Source: Nannochloropsis oceanica (lineage: Eukaryota; Sar; Eustigmatophyceae; Eustigmatales; Monodopsidaceae). Taken from it: a stretch of DNA of 64,000 nucleotides. The DNA lies in contig CP038107.1 in assembly GCA_004519485.1 (NCBI GenBank), positions 248,001 to 312,000 on the forward strand, given 5' to 3'. Position 1 is the stretch's first letter, and each line of letters starts with the position of its first letter. Under the pieces are notes generated by a model, which made no database searches, had not been told where the DNA came from, and saw only the letters and a list, made by a program, of their open reading frames with translations. Below, one piece after another: positions 11,901-24,600 of this stretch. A program made the position numbers and the translations under genes.

Positions 11901-14900
11901 AAGGGCCGTGGGACAAGTAAGGACAAGACCCCGTTCATCTCCACCTCCCTCCCTCCCTCCCTCCTTCTCGCCTTTTTTCAAACAGCCACTGCGTTTCTGC
12001 CCCTCTCATCGACGCCAATCTTAATTCAGACACATGTTGCATGGCTGGACTTGATTTTGGACTGGGCAAGTGATTGGAATCTTGCGCGTAGCATGCCTGC
12101 AGTACACCAAGTGTCTCTTTCCTTTTTGAGGGACGCACTCTCAATATTTTCTGTCGGAAAAGTAAAATTGAATGGAAGGATAGGAAGGAAAATTGAGGAG
12201 ATGTTGATCAAGGCAAATAAGGAAGATGCTGTCACTGCTGCTGCTGCTGTTCCCATCACTGAGCTGGAGCCTGCGTTGGCAAGGTGTTTCAGGGGGATGG
12301 GAATCTCGTTGACCCGAAAGGGAGAGGGAGGGGCGGAAGAAGGATGGTTTCTGTGTGTAACTTCCTCGAAGAAGGAGGAGGAGAGGAAACAGAAGAGGAG
12401 GGGTCAGCGTACGAGTGGGGAGAAAGGGTGGGATAAGGGGTGGAGGGAGGAGGAGGAAGAGAAGGAGGAAGAAGAGGAAAAAGAGGGGGAAGTCGGTTGC
12501 ATGGGTAAATATAGAAGGGAGGAGGGGATGGAAGAGCAGCAGGCATCTCTGGAATCGTACTATGATGAGGTCGGTGTCGCACCACCCACCCCTTTGAGCA
12601 GCACCGGTTCCTCCTGTGCGGTCTCCCCTGATCGAACGGCAACGGTACAAGCAGGAGCAGGCGCAGACGGAGGAGGAGCAGCAGCTATTGATTTGACATC
12701 TCCCTCTTCTAGTCCGCTACATTCTCCAGTCAAAGTTGCTGTAGCAGAGGCAAAGATGACTTTGCAGCTGTGTTGCGAGGAGCAGCAGGAGGAGCAGCAG
12801 GAGGAGAAGCAGGAGGAAGAGCAGTGGCAAGGGCATCTGGAGCAGCAGGAGGAGCAGAAAAGTAAGGCTGCTGTGGTGAAGCCCCCGACTGTCAAATCGA
12901 AGACAACTGTGGCCTTGCCATCCTCCTCCTCCTCCTTGCTGGTCATTTCAGGCGCATTACAAGGAGGAAAAAATAGAGGGGGAGGATTAGGAGGAGGATC
13001 ATCACGACCGCGACCTGACCTCACCCAGAAACAGCAAGAGCAACAAGTTCAGGTGCACCGACGGCAGCTACAGCGACAGCTTCTCGAGCAGGCCCGCCGA
13101 GGAAAATCCACGCTTTTTCCAACCACCTCATTCACCACTTCCCTTACCGCCCCTGGAGTTGCCGGTGCACGGGCTGATGCTGGTGTTGCTGCTGGTGCTA
13201 GTGTTGCCGCAGCACGTACCCGTCCTCCTCACCGTCGGGACTCCTCTGGAGGGGGCATTAGGCCTCAAAGGACTGATGACGATTTTATTATTTTCAGACA
13301 GTTGAAAGATGTGGCCAGCAATGCCCCTGCAGTCACTCGGGAATTTCACTCTCATATCGTAAGGTGGAATGTGGGTGATTTGCTGTCGTCAGAGACGAGG
13401 GAGCAGCTGCAACAGCGGCAGCTCCCAGAGCAGAAGCAAGGGGCGGAGAGGAGCGAGGGAGGGGGGAAAAAGGCATCGTTTGATCCGGTGCCGTTGCGGT
13501 TTCGCGATCCGCGTCATTACCTGGATATATGGCAACCATTGCTGTTGGAAGAGACGAAATGTGCCTTGGGTGAGGATTTGAAGGTTGGACTGCAGACTGC
13601 TGCTGCTGTAGCTACTGCGAGGGGAGGGGGTGGACTGCAACAGCAGCAGCAGAAAGAGCAAGAGCAAGGGCAAGGAAAGAAGAAAGGGAGTGGTGGTGGG
13701 AATGGGCTCGTGGGAGGGATGATGCGATTGGAACTGCAGCATGCGATAGTGGACGCCGAGGGGGATGGATTGTGTACATTGGCGTTTACTATACAAGACG
13801 ATTGGAGGCTGGAGCAGCGGCTGAGATGTGCTGGGAGGGGACAAGAGGTCATCTTGTTGCAGCCGTTGGGGAGGACGGGGGATGGTGGCGGTTGGGATCG
13901 TAGAATTTGTAGTGGCATTGGGAATTTGGGGTTGTTGGAGGAGGGGGAGGTGGTGGAGGTCAACCACACACAATATCAGCACCAGTGCCAGGACCAGCAG
14001 CAGCAGACTCCTATAACCCAAGCAGCAAGTAGCCTGCATGCAGTTGCGATATTTTTATCTGCAACCGATGCGGGAGAGATCGGCTTGGTGAAATTCCGTG
14101 TGGCCGTTTCTCAAACCACGCCGGGGCCAGGAGGGTTAGCCCTGAAAGACTTCAAAGTAGGCTCGAATTGGCAAGGTGTGGTAATAGGGAGCTTGATAAC
14201 AGCTGCCCGGGAATTTGCGGCCTTGAAAGAGGTGTTAGGGTTTTGGTTGGCCCCTCGGCTGTTGCAGGGAGGGAAGGAGGCGAGGGATGGGAAGGGAGGA
14301 GGGAGGAAGAGCTTTGCGCATTTGGTGGCGTTGAATGGCGAGGGAATGATTGAACGATGGCGGGAGATTGAGAAGTGGGATAAAGCGGCATCGGGGCCAG
14401 GAGGAGGAGGAGGAGAGCAGAAAATGGAGGAGGCGGAAAAGTTATTGAGAGGAATTAGGGCGCTGAGGAAGGTGAGGGTGTCGCAGCGTTTGCTAGCGGA
14501 GACGAGCGTGGGCAGAGAGGTAAAGGCTTTAAAAAAGAAGTACGAAGAACTGGGAATAAATGCGATCAGAGATGCATGTGGACAGTTGATTCAGAACTGG
14601 CGGGAACAGATACAGTTGGAGAAAGACTGCTATGAGGGAGAGGTCTCCCAAACAGTTATTGCTGCTGGTGACGGTAGCTCGCAATCGCAAGGTCGGTCGC
14701 AGGATACGATTGACGAGGAGAAGCGACGGCAGCATAATCAGCAGCAGGAACAACAACAACAGCCGCAGCAGAAAGAAAATCCCAATTGGAGAACGTTGTC
14801 CATGTCGCCGTCGTCGGCAGCCTTGTTGGTGGGTCGGGAGGGAGGAGGGACCAAAAAATGCCCGAAACACGTGCCGATGAAGTTATGGAAGGTTTTACAA

Positions 14901-17900
14901 CAGGAGTATAATTCGCCGCAACTCCAGGTACGTTTTGAGCGCATTTGAATGTCGTGTCTACTATCGTGGATGTCTGTCTACGCGTGAAACGCTGATTGAT
15001 TCATTTCCCTTTCTTCATCAAAGTGTGCAGGTCTGTCTTCCATCCGTAATACCCAATCTCTTCCTCCATTCCTGCCTCCCTACTCTCTTAGGCCATTTCT
15101 GCTTCCTGCTTCATCAACGCCACGGCCCTCAGCCGCGGTTATGAAATCACGCTCCTTCAAGGCCCACCTGGTACGGGCAAAACCCGATGTATCCTCGGTC
15201 TGCTCGCTGCCATCATGCACTCCCGCCCTCGCTCTACCTCTGTCGCCACTGCCAGCAGCACTAACATCCGCCCAGCCCTACGCGTGGGATCTCATCACCA
15301 CCAAGGAGAAAGGCGCATCTTGGTGTGTGCGCCCAGCAACGGCGCAGTAGACGAGATCACTTTAAGGTTACAACGGGAAGGGCTGCTGAACGCGGACGGA
15401 AATAAGTACAAACCTGAGCTGGTGCGGTTGGGTGCAGTGGACCCCGGGGCTGAAGAGGACGTGAAAGCAGCATCGCTGGAGTCAAAATTGGAGATAGCAC
15501 TGGAGAAAAGTGCCCAGAAAAAGTCGTTTGATAATGCGGAGGCGGAGGTGGTGAGATTGAAGCGGGCGCAGAGAGAGGCACAGACGGCTGCAATGGAGGC
15601 GAGGACGCGGGAGGTGGAGCATCGAAGGCTGGCAAGGAAGGAGGGGCAGGTGGAGGAGGGGGAGTGGTCACGACAGGCAGAGATGAAGCAGAGGACAACG
15701 AGGGCGGCTTTACACGGAGCGTATCAAAGGATGAGGGAGTGTTTGAGGGCTTTAGAAGCAGAGAGGAGCAGGTTGAGGATTAGCTTGATTCGGGACGCGA
15801 AAATTGTGCTTTGTACATTGTCGACAGCTGCTTCTCCTTACCTTTCTGAAGCCGTCACGAGCACCTCACGGGGGTTTGGTACCGTTGTCATCGACGAGGC
15901 GGGACAAGCTGTGGAGCCATCTACGCTCATCCCCTTGAGGTATGGCTGCCGGAATTTGATTTTAGTTGGGGATCCGCGTCAGCTCCCTGCAACTGTCATG
16001 AGTCCCGTAGTCCAGCGATTCAAGTATGAGAGAAGTTTGTTTGAACGGCTGGAAAAGGGCGGGCATCCGGTGCACTTGCTGAGGGTACAATATCGGATGC
16101 GGCCTGCCATTTGTCGTTTTCCCTCCCAGGCGTTCTATGAGAATAAATTATTAAATGCTCCAAGCTTGGTGGCGGCGGAGGAGGAGGGGGGAGAGCTGAG
16201 TACATATGATAAAGTGCCTTATTTTGGGGCATATAAAGTTTTTGATGTCTCGCGGGGGAGAGAGACAAGGAGGGGAAATGGGATCAGTAATGAAGGGGAG
16301 GCGGCGTTTGCAGTGCAATTGTTTGGACGATTTAAGCTTGAGTTTCCTCATCTGGTGGGACAGGACCAGGTTGCGGTTATCACGCCTTATCGGGCTCAGG
16401 TCAGGTTGTTGGAACAAAAATTTATGAGGGAATATGGGATGGATTGGGGACGGATGGTGGAGATCAGCACGGTGGATAAGTTTCAGGGGAGGGAGAAGGA
16501 AGTGATATTATTTTCATGCGTGAGGGCGAATGTGCAAGGGTCAAGGGGCGGTGGAGGACGAGGGGGAATAGGGTTTTTGGCGGATCAGAGACGGATGAAT
16601 GTGGGATTGACAAGGGCGAGACGATCGTTGTTTGTGTTGGGACATCGAGCAAGTCTTTCCACAGATAGAATGTGGAATGCCTTAATTGACGATGCGGATG
16701 AGAGGGAGTGTTTGGTGGATTCCCGTGGGATGAGTTTCGATCAGCTAGCACTTGAGATGCTTCGAGGGCGGGAAGAAAAGGGAAGAGAATTGCCGCAGGG
16801 CCCGCGGCCGTTGAATAAAAAGGCGGTCGCATGGAGGGAAAAAGAGGAGGTTGAGGTGTTTGGGTCGGCAGTGATAAGGGGGGGAGAGAAAAGGGATGTG
16901 CCACCTCGTCCATCGCCTCTCAGTGGTCCTTGTTCCCGCCAACCTCCTTTCAAGGATATTTCTCCTGGTGGCCTTTTGAAGGGCCTGCTAACCCGATGTG
17001 ACGCTGCCAAGCCTGTGGCGATGCCAACAGCAGTAGCAGGAGCAGCGAAAGGAGTAGCACAAGCGCCCGCACCAGCAACCGTAGGTGGTGTTGGAGAAGG
17101 GGGAGAGAGTGGGGGTGGTTGGAATAAGGGAAACGGACGAAGGCACCGTGAGCAGCGACGACAGCAGGAGCAGGTAGAGGAAGAGAAGGAGGGACAGCAA
17201 CGACGACAGCAGGAGCAGGTAGAGGAAGAGAAGGAGGGACAGCAACGACGACAGCAACGACTACAAGGACAGCAAAAACATCAACATCAACGAAATCAGC
17301 AAGAGCGGCAGACGAAACAGCAGCAACCGCAGTATCAAATATCCGCCCAAGACCTCGCGGCCATCGAGGAGCAGTTACGTCAGCAGCAAGAGCGGTCAAC
17401 ATTACGAGCAAAGCAACGAGGTCCTGCTACAGCACCCGACCGACCTCAGCCCCCGTTTTTTGCGACCTCTGCTGCTCGAATGGATTATTCAATGTCATGG
17501 GCTGTACCAAGCAGTGTCTCTCCACCCGAAGGCAGAGGGGGCGGCAAAGGTGGAAATGGACGAGGTGAAGACAGACGAAGTTCAAGTACTGCAACATTGC
17601 ATTACTGTGACAGCAACATTAGTGGCTACAGCAGTGGTAGTGATGGAAATGCCTGTAGAGGAAGAGGAGGAGGAGGACAAACAGGAGGGCGAGGAGGAGG
17701 AGGTTCCAAGGCGTTACCTAAGCGCGCGGCCCCGGGTATGAATAATTTTGGCTCTCAGAAGCGGCCGCAACCCATTGAACAGGTTACGCGTTTGGGCCAG
17801 AGCAAAAAGGCCAAGGGCACTGTTACTGCTGCGTCTGGTACTGCCCTTACGACCTTGTCCTCTCTCGCGTCCTGGCCCTCGCCTTCGTCCCCTCGTAGCA

Positions 17901-18247
17901 CTGGCAGCCACAGCCGCGGGGAGCACAGCCTAGCAGTAGACCTACGAGCCACGACTTCGCCCCTTCCAACTTCTATCAATTCAAGCTCGACTATTCCTCG
18001 AAAGTTTGAAAGAAGTAACCCTTCTTATTCTGCGCGAGCAGCTGCTTTGTCATCCTACGTTGCGGGCGAGGCAGCACCAACAGAAACAAAAAATTCAACA
18101 AGAGCGGTGAGCGCATTTACAACAGTAAGGCCACAACCAGCAATAGCAGCAACAGCAGCAGCACGACCGTCAAAGCCGCGATTGCAAGAGAATCGGCCGA
18201 GTGTTTCCCTTACTTCTCTTATGAATAACATGCCGGGTGTTGGTTAG
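8994..18247 (+). CDS. SEN1: Giant Sen1/senataxin-type superfamily 1 RNA-DNA helicase
   Basis: Sen1/senataxin unwinds RNA and RNA-DNA hybrids (R-loops) and ends transcription by RNA polymerase II in the nucleus. Exons 8994..14927 and 15092..18247 join in phase 0 (CTCCAG|gtacg ... cttag|GCC) and give about 3,029 residues. The join restores the Q-motif region NSPQLQ-AIS before the Walker A GPPGTGKT (about residues 2002-2009). Further motifs follow in order: CAPSNGAVDE (Ia), DEAGQAVEPS (II), LVGDPRQLPATV (III), VQYRMRP (IV), STVDKFQGREKEV (V) and VGLTRARRSLFVLG (VI). The N-terminal half of almost 2,000 residues has a Sen1_N-like helical region (around WCDYPEVCEIWLRAFL) and long Ser, Gln and Glu runs. 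The C-terminal 450 residues are low complexity with a perfect tandem repeat. The longer frame starts at TTG (8868); the first ATG, at 8994, is chosen. Confidence 0.88.
17156..17245 (+). repeat. Perfect tandem duplication, 2 x 45 bp, in the Sen1-like gene
   Basis: Two identical 45-base units (17156-17200 and 17201-17245) plus the start of a third encode the 15-residue unit RRQQEQVEEEKEGQQ twice in the C-terminal tail. The units are identical at the DNA level, so the duplication is recent. Confidence 0.95.
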
Positions 18248-18636
18248 AGGGAGGGGCAATATACATCACAGCCAGATGTGCAGAAATTTTGTGGGTGGTA
18301 ATGTACAGAAGATATTAACAGATTTTGAAACAGAGGCATGTGTCTCTTGATTTTCTTGTTTATGTTTTGGGATTTGTTTTGGTTTTTCTCATCGCGCTTG
18401 ATGAGTTTAGTCGAGACCATGTCGTCAAGCTTCAGCCAAAAACACGATGATGAAAGGAGGTCGGCTTTTCTTGTGCTTCATCATGGTCATGTCAACATCT
18501 TAGGAATGTGCTTCCAGTATGATGTACTTTATTTGACATGTCTAGTTATTTGCATTCTTTTTTGGGAAATTAAATTATTTGCATTCACAGTTTAATGCTT
18601 CTACATTTTTTCAGCCAGGCGTGTGTACATTTTTGC
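18248..18636. other. Convergent intergenic region (Sen1-like and DDT-PHD genes)
   Basis: These 389 bases lie between two converging 3' ends, T-rich from 18330 onward. A short GAGGGAGGGG tract follows the helicase stop. No gene is recognised. Confidence 0.5.
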
Positions 18637-21600
18637 TTACTCTTCCATGGCTGCCACTTGTCCCTCCTCTACTTCGTCTCCCACGGACCTAGTGACCTCG
18701 TCTCCTTTTTTTTCCTCTGCACCCACCTCCACCTTTTTGGATGATTCCAATTCTGATTCATCACCATTTCGAACTCTAACCAACTTAGCAAACTCCGAAA
18801 AAACACCAATATTGTCAGTAGCAGTAGGAGCGGCAATAGGAGCAGCAGTAGGAGCAGCGGTGGTTGCAGCAGCAGCAGTGGCAGTAGTAACAGCAGCAGC
18901 TGAAGCTTCTCGCCACCGTCTCTCCCCTTCTCCCGCCCGCACTTCCGCCTTGACCTTGACGCAGAGCTCTTTCCAATCATGTAATACTTGTGGCTCAGGG
19001 TTCACTTCTCTATACGTCCGTCCCTTCACCTCGATTTCCCATTCCGGCCGACGCTCCAAACGCCAAATCTTCTTCTGCTGCGCCAAGCTGTTGCTGCTGT
19101 AGTCTTCATACATGGCCAGCCACCCGGCCCGTGCCTTCGTATACAAAATCTGTCCTGCATCGCTCTTTGCCGCTTCCTCTACGTTGCTCTCTGATGTCCA
19201 CGAGGAGCCTGGTGCCCCAGCTTCTGCTTTTGTAGAGCTGACGTCGGTGCTGACCTCCTCTAGCCGCCCCTCAGTCCCCTGTAATGCCCAAAACTCCTCC
19301 TTCACCTCCTTCCAGTACTCATGCGTCCGTCTCTGAAACGCCCCCATCAGCTTGTGCAACTTTTTTTCTGCCTTGCTCTTCCGCCGCAGAAACGCACGAG
19401 CCTTAGTAGCATTCGCTTCATCCACAACCGAGCGACGATAGGCCTGCAGCAACCTTAGATCCAAGCTATCCTCGTGCACCCATTCCCCAGACCCCAACAT
19501 CAACTGTCTCTGCTGCTGCCGTTGCTGGTGGCTACCTTCTCTTCCACCAGCGCCTTCTTCGAGCAACCGCCTACGGTAATGGTAATAAAGATACTCCATC
19601 GGAACCCCAATCTCCCCTCTCATCACCGCCTCCCCCTCCCCATCTCCCTTCTCCTCTCCTGTCACCTCCGCCGCCTCCACTGGACGACATTTCCGAATCA
19701 CCCCGGACAATGCCACCTTAAAAGAAGAGGAAGAGGATAGAGACGCAGCCTCCTTCATCCGTTCATGGTCTAAGCAATGATCCAACACTCTCAGCAACTG
19801 CCCCAACTCTGCCGACGTCCTTGCATGCTGCACGCGATATGCCAACAAATGACTCATTGCCACTCTAGGTAATTGCGTGCCCTGCGCACCTTTACTCGGG
19901 TAAGACACCCCAAGCGGGGGGGCGAATGAGGCGTTTCGAAACGGCGTGCGGCGAGCCATTCTGCGAACAATATACCTAGGCAACGCTGCGCGTTCCTCCC
20001 ACCTGTGACAACGCCGGCCACCGCGCATGGTTCTTATACGCATCCTCTCTACCACTTCCCCTCCTACTTTGACGTGCCGGCAGCTTTGTAATTCTACTTC
20101 CCCTGTTGCGTCATCTAGGCCTAGCTCAAATACACGCCCACCCCATGCAGACAAAGCATCCAGAGGCTCTGACAATTCAGCCACGTCGTACATCACAATC
20201 AATCCACGTCCATCCACCACCGCCCCCCGCAGCTCCTCCTGATCCTTTATCCCTCCTTCCTTTGATTGTTTCTCTTTCTCTACCTCATTCTCCTCCTTCT
20301 CATCTTCGTCCTCCTCTTCCTCATCGGCCTTGCGGACCACATCCCTCATATTCGTTACTGCCCGAATGGCCGACAGTCTTCTTTTTGCTCCATGTCCCTC
20401 CGATGAAATTTTATCTACTTCCTCTGCATCCTCCTCCTCCTTCTCTTCCTCGTCCACCACCTCTCCCCTTGCCGTTCGCGGGCGAGCACGCTTCTTACTG
20501 GGCCCCTGCGGCGAGTCTACTGTGGCGAAGGAGGGGGAATGAGGAGTGGAGGAAAGATGGACACGGAACATTTTTTTTCGATCAGCAGAGTCTTCATCGC
20601 TGTCAACCATCTCTGTCTCCTTGGCAACTTTCTCTCCTTTCTCCTCAATTCGATCCTCCTCCATCGCCTCATCTTCATTCTCGTCCGTTTTATGCGCCAT
20701 CATGGGCCTACGTTCGTCTGGAGATAAAATCTGGCTCTCCCCAGCGTCAATATTATCCTCCATTCCTCCCGTCTTCTTTTTGTCAGAGACAAGAGCAGCT
20801 GCAACAGGTTCTCTTAGGTCCTCCTTGCCTGTCTCCCTTAGTTCCTCAACCTCCCTCATCCCCTTCAATGCCTTCCAATCTTCAGCTCCCCCTAGATCTA
20901 CCCCTCGTCTCCTCGCCTCGTCTTCCAACCTCTTCCTCTCTCTCACAGGCATCCCCCTCACCACCTCCGTCCCTCCCTTCCCCCCCTCCGTCCCTCCTTC
21001 CACCAACCTAGGCATCCTCTTTGACTCCCCCACCAATAATCCTGCTGGTTCCCTCAACGGGGCTCGACCGAGCTCCGTCGGCTTTCGGATATTAAATCCT
21101 CCGGCTCGCGTCGCATGCCAATGCTGCCAAAATGCCCTCGGATGCGCAAACTCAATCAGTAGACTCGTCATCCTCCCCAACTCCCTCACGCTCATGGAAC
21201 AATAAACCCTCTCACACCACCCATTGATTACGGCCGAGCCGCTCACCCAAGGACCATACAACAACCCTCTCAATTCACTCTCGAGCTGTAGTAGCATGTC
21301 TTTCAACGTTTCCAAGTGTAATGACGCGGCTCGATCTTCCAATCGCTTCAAATGAGCTACCTGTGGCAAAGGCTGAATGGCCAACGATAGACACTTGCTA
21401 ACCTCCCGATCGTCCACATTCATCACCGGTCGAATTGGAAAGGCAAACCGCGGGCGCCATGTCCCTTTGAAGAGATTCAAGGCCAGCTTGGGCGCATCGG
21501 GAGCCTCGCTGAATTTGTATTTATTAGTGTAAAGGAAGGGATTAAAGGCCGCAGCATCTGTCTCTGCCTCCGCACGAGCCAAGACTCGATAGCGGTGTAT

Positions 21601-24600
21601 ATCCGGTTGAGTGTTAGCGAGACAGTCATCAGGGTCATCAGCCAGCTCCAACACCCCCTCTTCCACCCATCTCTCTCTCTCCTCCTCTTCTACACTATCC
21701 AACTGCTGCTTCCGTCCTGCTGACATCGTGCGATGGGGCCGTCGGGAGCCTCTCAGCAACCAAAAATTATCGTCATCGTCACTATCATCATCACTTGCCC
21801 CGCCCGCCAAATTAAAATAACTATCATCCTCCTCCTCCTCTTCTTCTCCCCCAAACAAACTCCCATAATCATCGTCCTCCTCACCTCCCTCCCCATCTTC
21901 CTCCTCCGGCTCACTCTCCCCCTCCATCGCACTATCCTCCTCCTCATCGGACGACATGGACGCCAGAGACACACGTCGACGGCGACCACCAGCTCCACCA
22001 CTACTCCTACATTTGCCCTTACCCTTCGTCTGCGCACCCCGCTCCCCCATCTTCTTGTCACTGACGCCATTGCTGCGGGGCATGCCTCGCTTGACCACGG
22101 GTTTCTTTGTATGAACAAATTTCTTTCTGCCCCTCCCCCGTCGCCTTACCGTTGACTTTTTCTCCCCTTCCCACTCTGAGTCTGACCGAGCCCATACCTT
22201 CTTCACCAACTTTTTTTTTCTTCCCCTCTTACCTTCACGCTTTCCACCTCCCATACTCTCTCCACCCTCGGCTTCGTTTCCGTCACATTCTTCCTTCTTC
22301 GCCTTGCGAGTCCTCGTCACCTTAAGCAAGGCCTTTTCAGCTGCAGCCCTCCCTTCATGCTCTTCTATATCCGCGAACAGCTTAGGCTTGCGCACCTGTC
22401 GAGATGAACGCGTTGTCGTAGTCTCCTCTTTCTTTTTCACCCCTCTTGCCCCTCCTTCCTTCTCCCCTCCTTTCGCGTCATCCGGAGCACCTACTACTTT
22501 TCGAGGGCGTCCTGGCCCACGCTTGATTCCATCCTTGTTCTTCTTGGGCGGTCTACCCCTCTTTCTCTTCACCGGCTGCTCCTCTTTCCCGTCTAGCAAA
22601 ACACTTTCGGTGGAATCGCCATTTACAGCTCCTTCCCCTTCTTCCTTTCCTCCCTCTCCGCCCTCCTCCGGCGCATACGTCAAAGCCATCTCCTCCATTC
22701 CCTTTTCCAAAAGGCTCTCCCCCTCTTTGATTGCCTTTCCCACCTCTCCTGCTTCGCCTCCTACTACTTCTACTGATACTGCTGCTGCTGAATGGGGGAA
22801 GATAGACGATAAGGGAGATCGACAGTCTCCATTTCCTCCCGTCCTTATAGCAGTCGCCCTTATTTTCATCTCCTCTTCCTCTGCCTTGGTAAACGGTACT
22901 TCTGCAGCCACTTCCATCATGCCTTCCCCTCCATCCTCCACCTCCAAGATATTGCCTGCTTCTTGTGCTTGCCCCTCATTTTTCTCCTCCAGCAGCAGTG
23001 GAACAGGTAACAAATGCTGCTCCTCCGCCTCTGGCGACGACACCTTCACGTTCTCCTTCTTCTCCTCCTTTTCTTCCTCTTCGGCTGGCACACTTGCATC
23101 TTCATTATCCTCGTCAACATCCAAACCCTTTTCCTTCCCTTTCGCATTGTCCTCTACGAATCCGGTAGCTACCTTGCCATTGTCCTCTTCGCTCCCCCCG
23201 TTCCATTCCTTCTCCCCTTCCTGACCTTTGTCCTTGCCCTCATCCCGCAGCTTCGCCCGTTGATTTCGTTGTCGTCCAGATGGCAGCCGGTTCGAGGCCG
23301 TTAAAGAGTTGCCTACCTTATTCATATTCGCTCTTTGTTGATGTTTGACCTTCTCTCCTGCCACCATCCCGTCTTCCGCTATTCCCCCCTCCTCCTTTTC
23401 TCCCCCCCCCTTCGCCTCCAGAGCGCTGCTGCTGCTGCTGCTGCTGCTCTTGGGAGGTGATGACAAGACTATCAATGGATGCTTACGTGGTCGGCCTCGC
23501 GGTCGCTTTGGCTTTTCTTCCTCCTCCTGCTGCTGCTGCTGCTGCTTCAACTTGTTTTGCTCCTTCTTTTTCTTCTGGTTATGTTTTCTTTGCGTTACTG
23601 CCTTTTTCCGGGGAAAAGAAAGAAGGGAGCGAGGGAAGGCAGGTCCCCCCTCTTCCTCCTCAAGCGAGACGTCAGGTCCCCCCTCTTCCTCCTCAAGCGA
23701 GACGTCAAGAGTCGAAGGCATGATATATTTAGGCACCAGAGGATGGCGCTCCACCTGCACCTGCAATCCAATCACGGAACGCTGCAGCGAAACGCGATTT
23801 ATCTCTACCTTGACTTCCTCCTTCTCAACCTCCTCCTTCCCCCCATCCCGCATCTTCTTCCCTTCTTCGGACGAGAAGGAAGAAAGATTAGGGAAGAGAT
23901 TGGGCGGGCGACGAATCTGGGAGAAGGGCCACCGAGAGGCACGCTCAGGACCTAGCTGCTTGAGCAAGAGGAATACCTGCCCTGGATTTAGCAGCTGCGG
24001 CGGCCCTCGCTGCACACCGATTCTTGATCCTGTCATCACTTGCTTGAACACAAATCCATGCACGACTCGGAGACTCCATCCTTCCTCCTCGTCCTCTCCC
24101 CCTCTCTCCCCGTCGCCCTTCCCTCTCTTCCTCACCACACGACAATAGTGCTCGGGCACCCTTGCAGCGAAGTAGGCAGGGTCAGGAAATCGGCATTCAG
24201 GACATAGCCATGTCGCTGGCAAGCCCTGCAATTTTTCCCCCACACACCCATAGTGGTACACTGCCGGACATGCATCACATAAGACCAAATCTCCTCCTAG
24301 CGTGCACACTGCACACGTATCCATATGCCCATCGGGATGCCTCGCCCTCTCCACACTCTCCGTATCATAGCATAAGCCCCTTCTTCCCAAGACCGCCCCC
24401 ACCTCCGGTAAATCCATCAACCGATTGCATAACCACTCAAGAATCCCCACCCTCACCTCTACGCTTGTTCTCTGCCATTCCTCCGCCGCCAGCTCCCTAC
24501 TCAATGCCCACCCCTTTCCTTCTTCTTCTTCATCCCACGCCTGTGCTAACACCTCCGCATCATCCCCCCAAGTCGCCCAGCTAATCTCCTCCCTTGCCTT

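Noticed and set aside
20106-21011. 301-aa Pro/Ser-rich frame on + opposite the DDT-PHD gene
   Set aside because: Antisense of acidic and Lys-rich coding sequence; stop-poor composition explains it.
22304-23224. 306-aa Ser/Pro-rich frame on + opposite the DDT-PHD gene
   Set aside because: Same cause; composition SSSF/PSSP with no domain.
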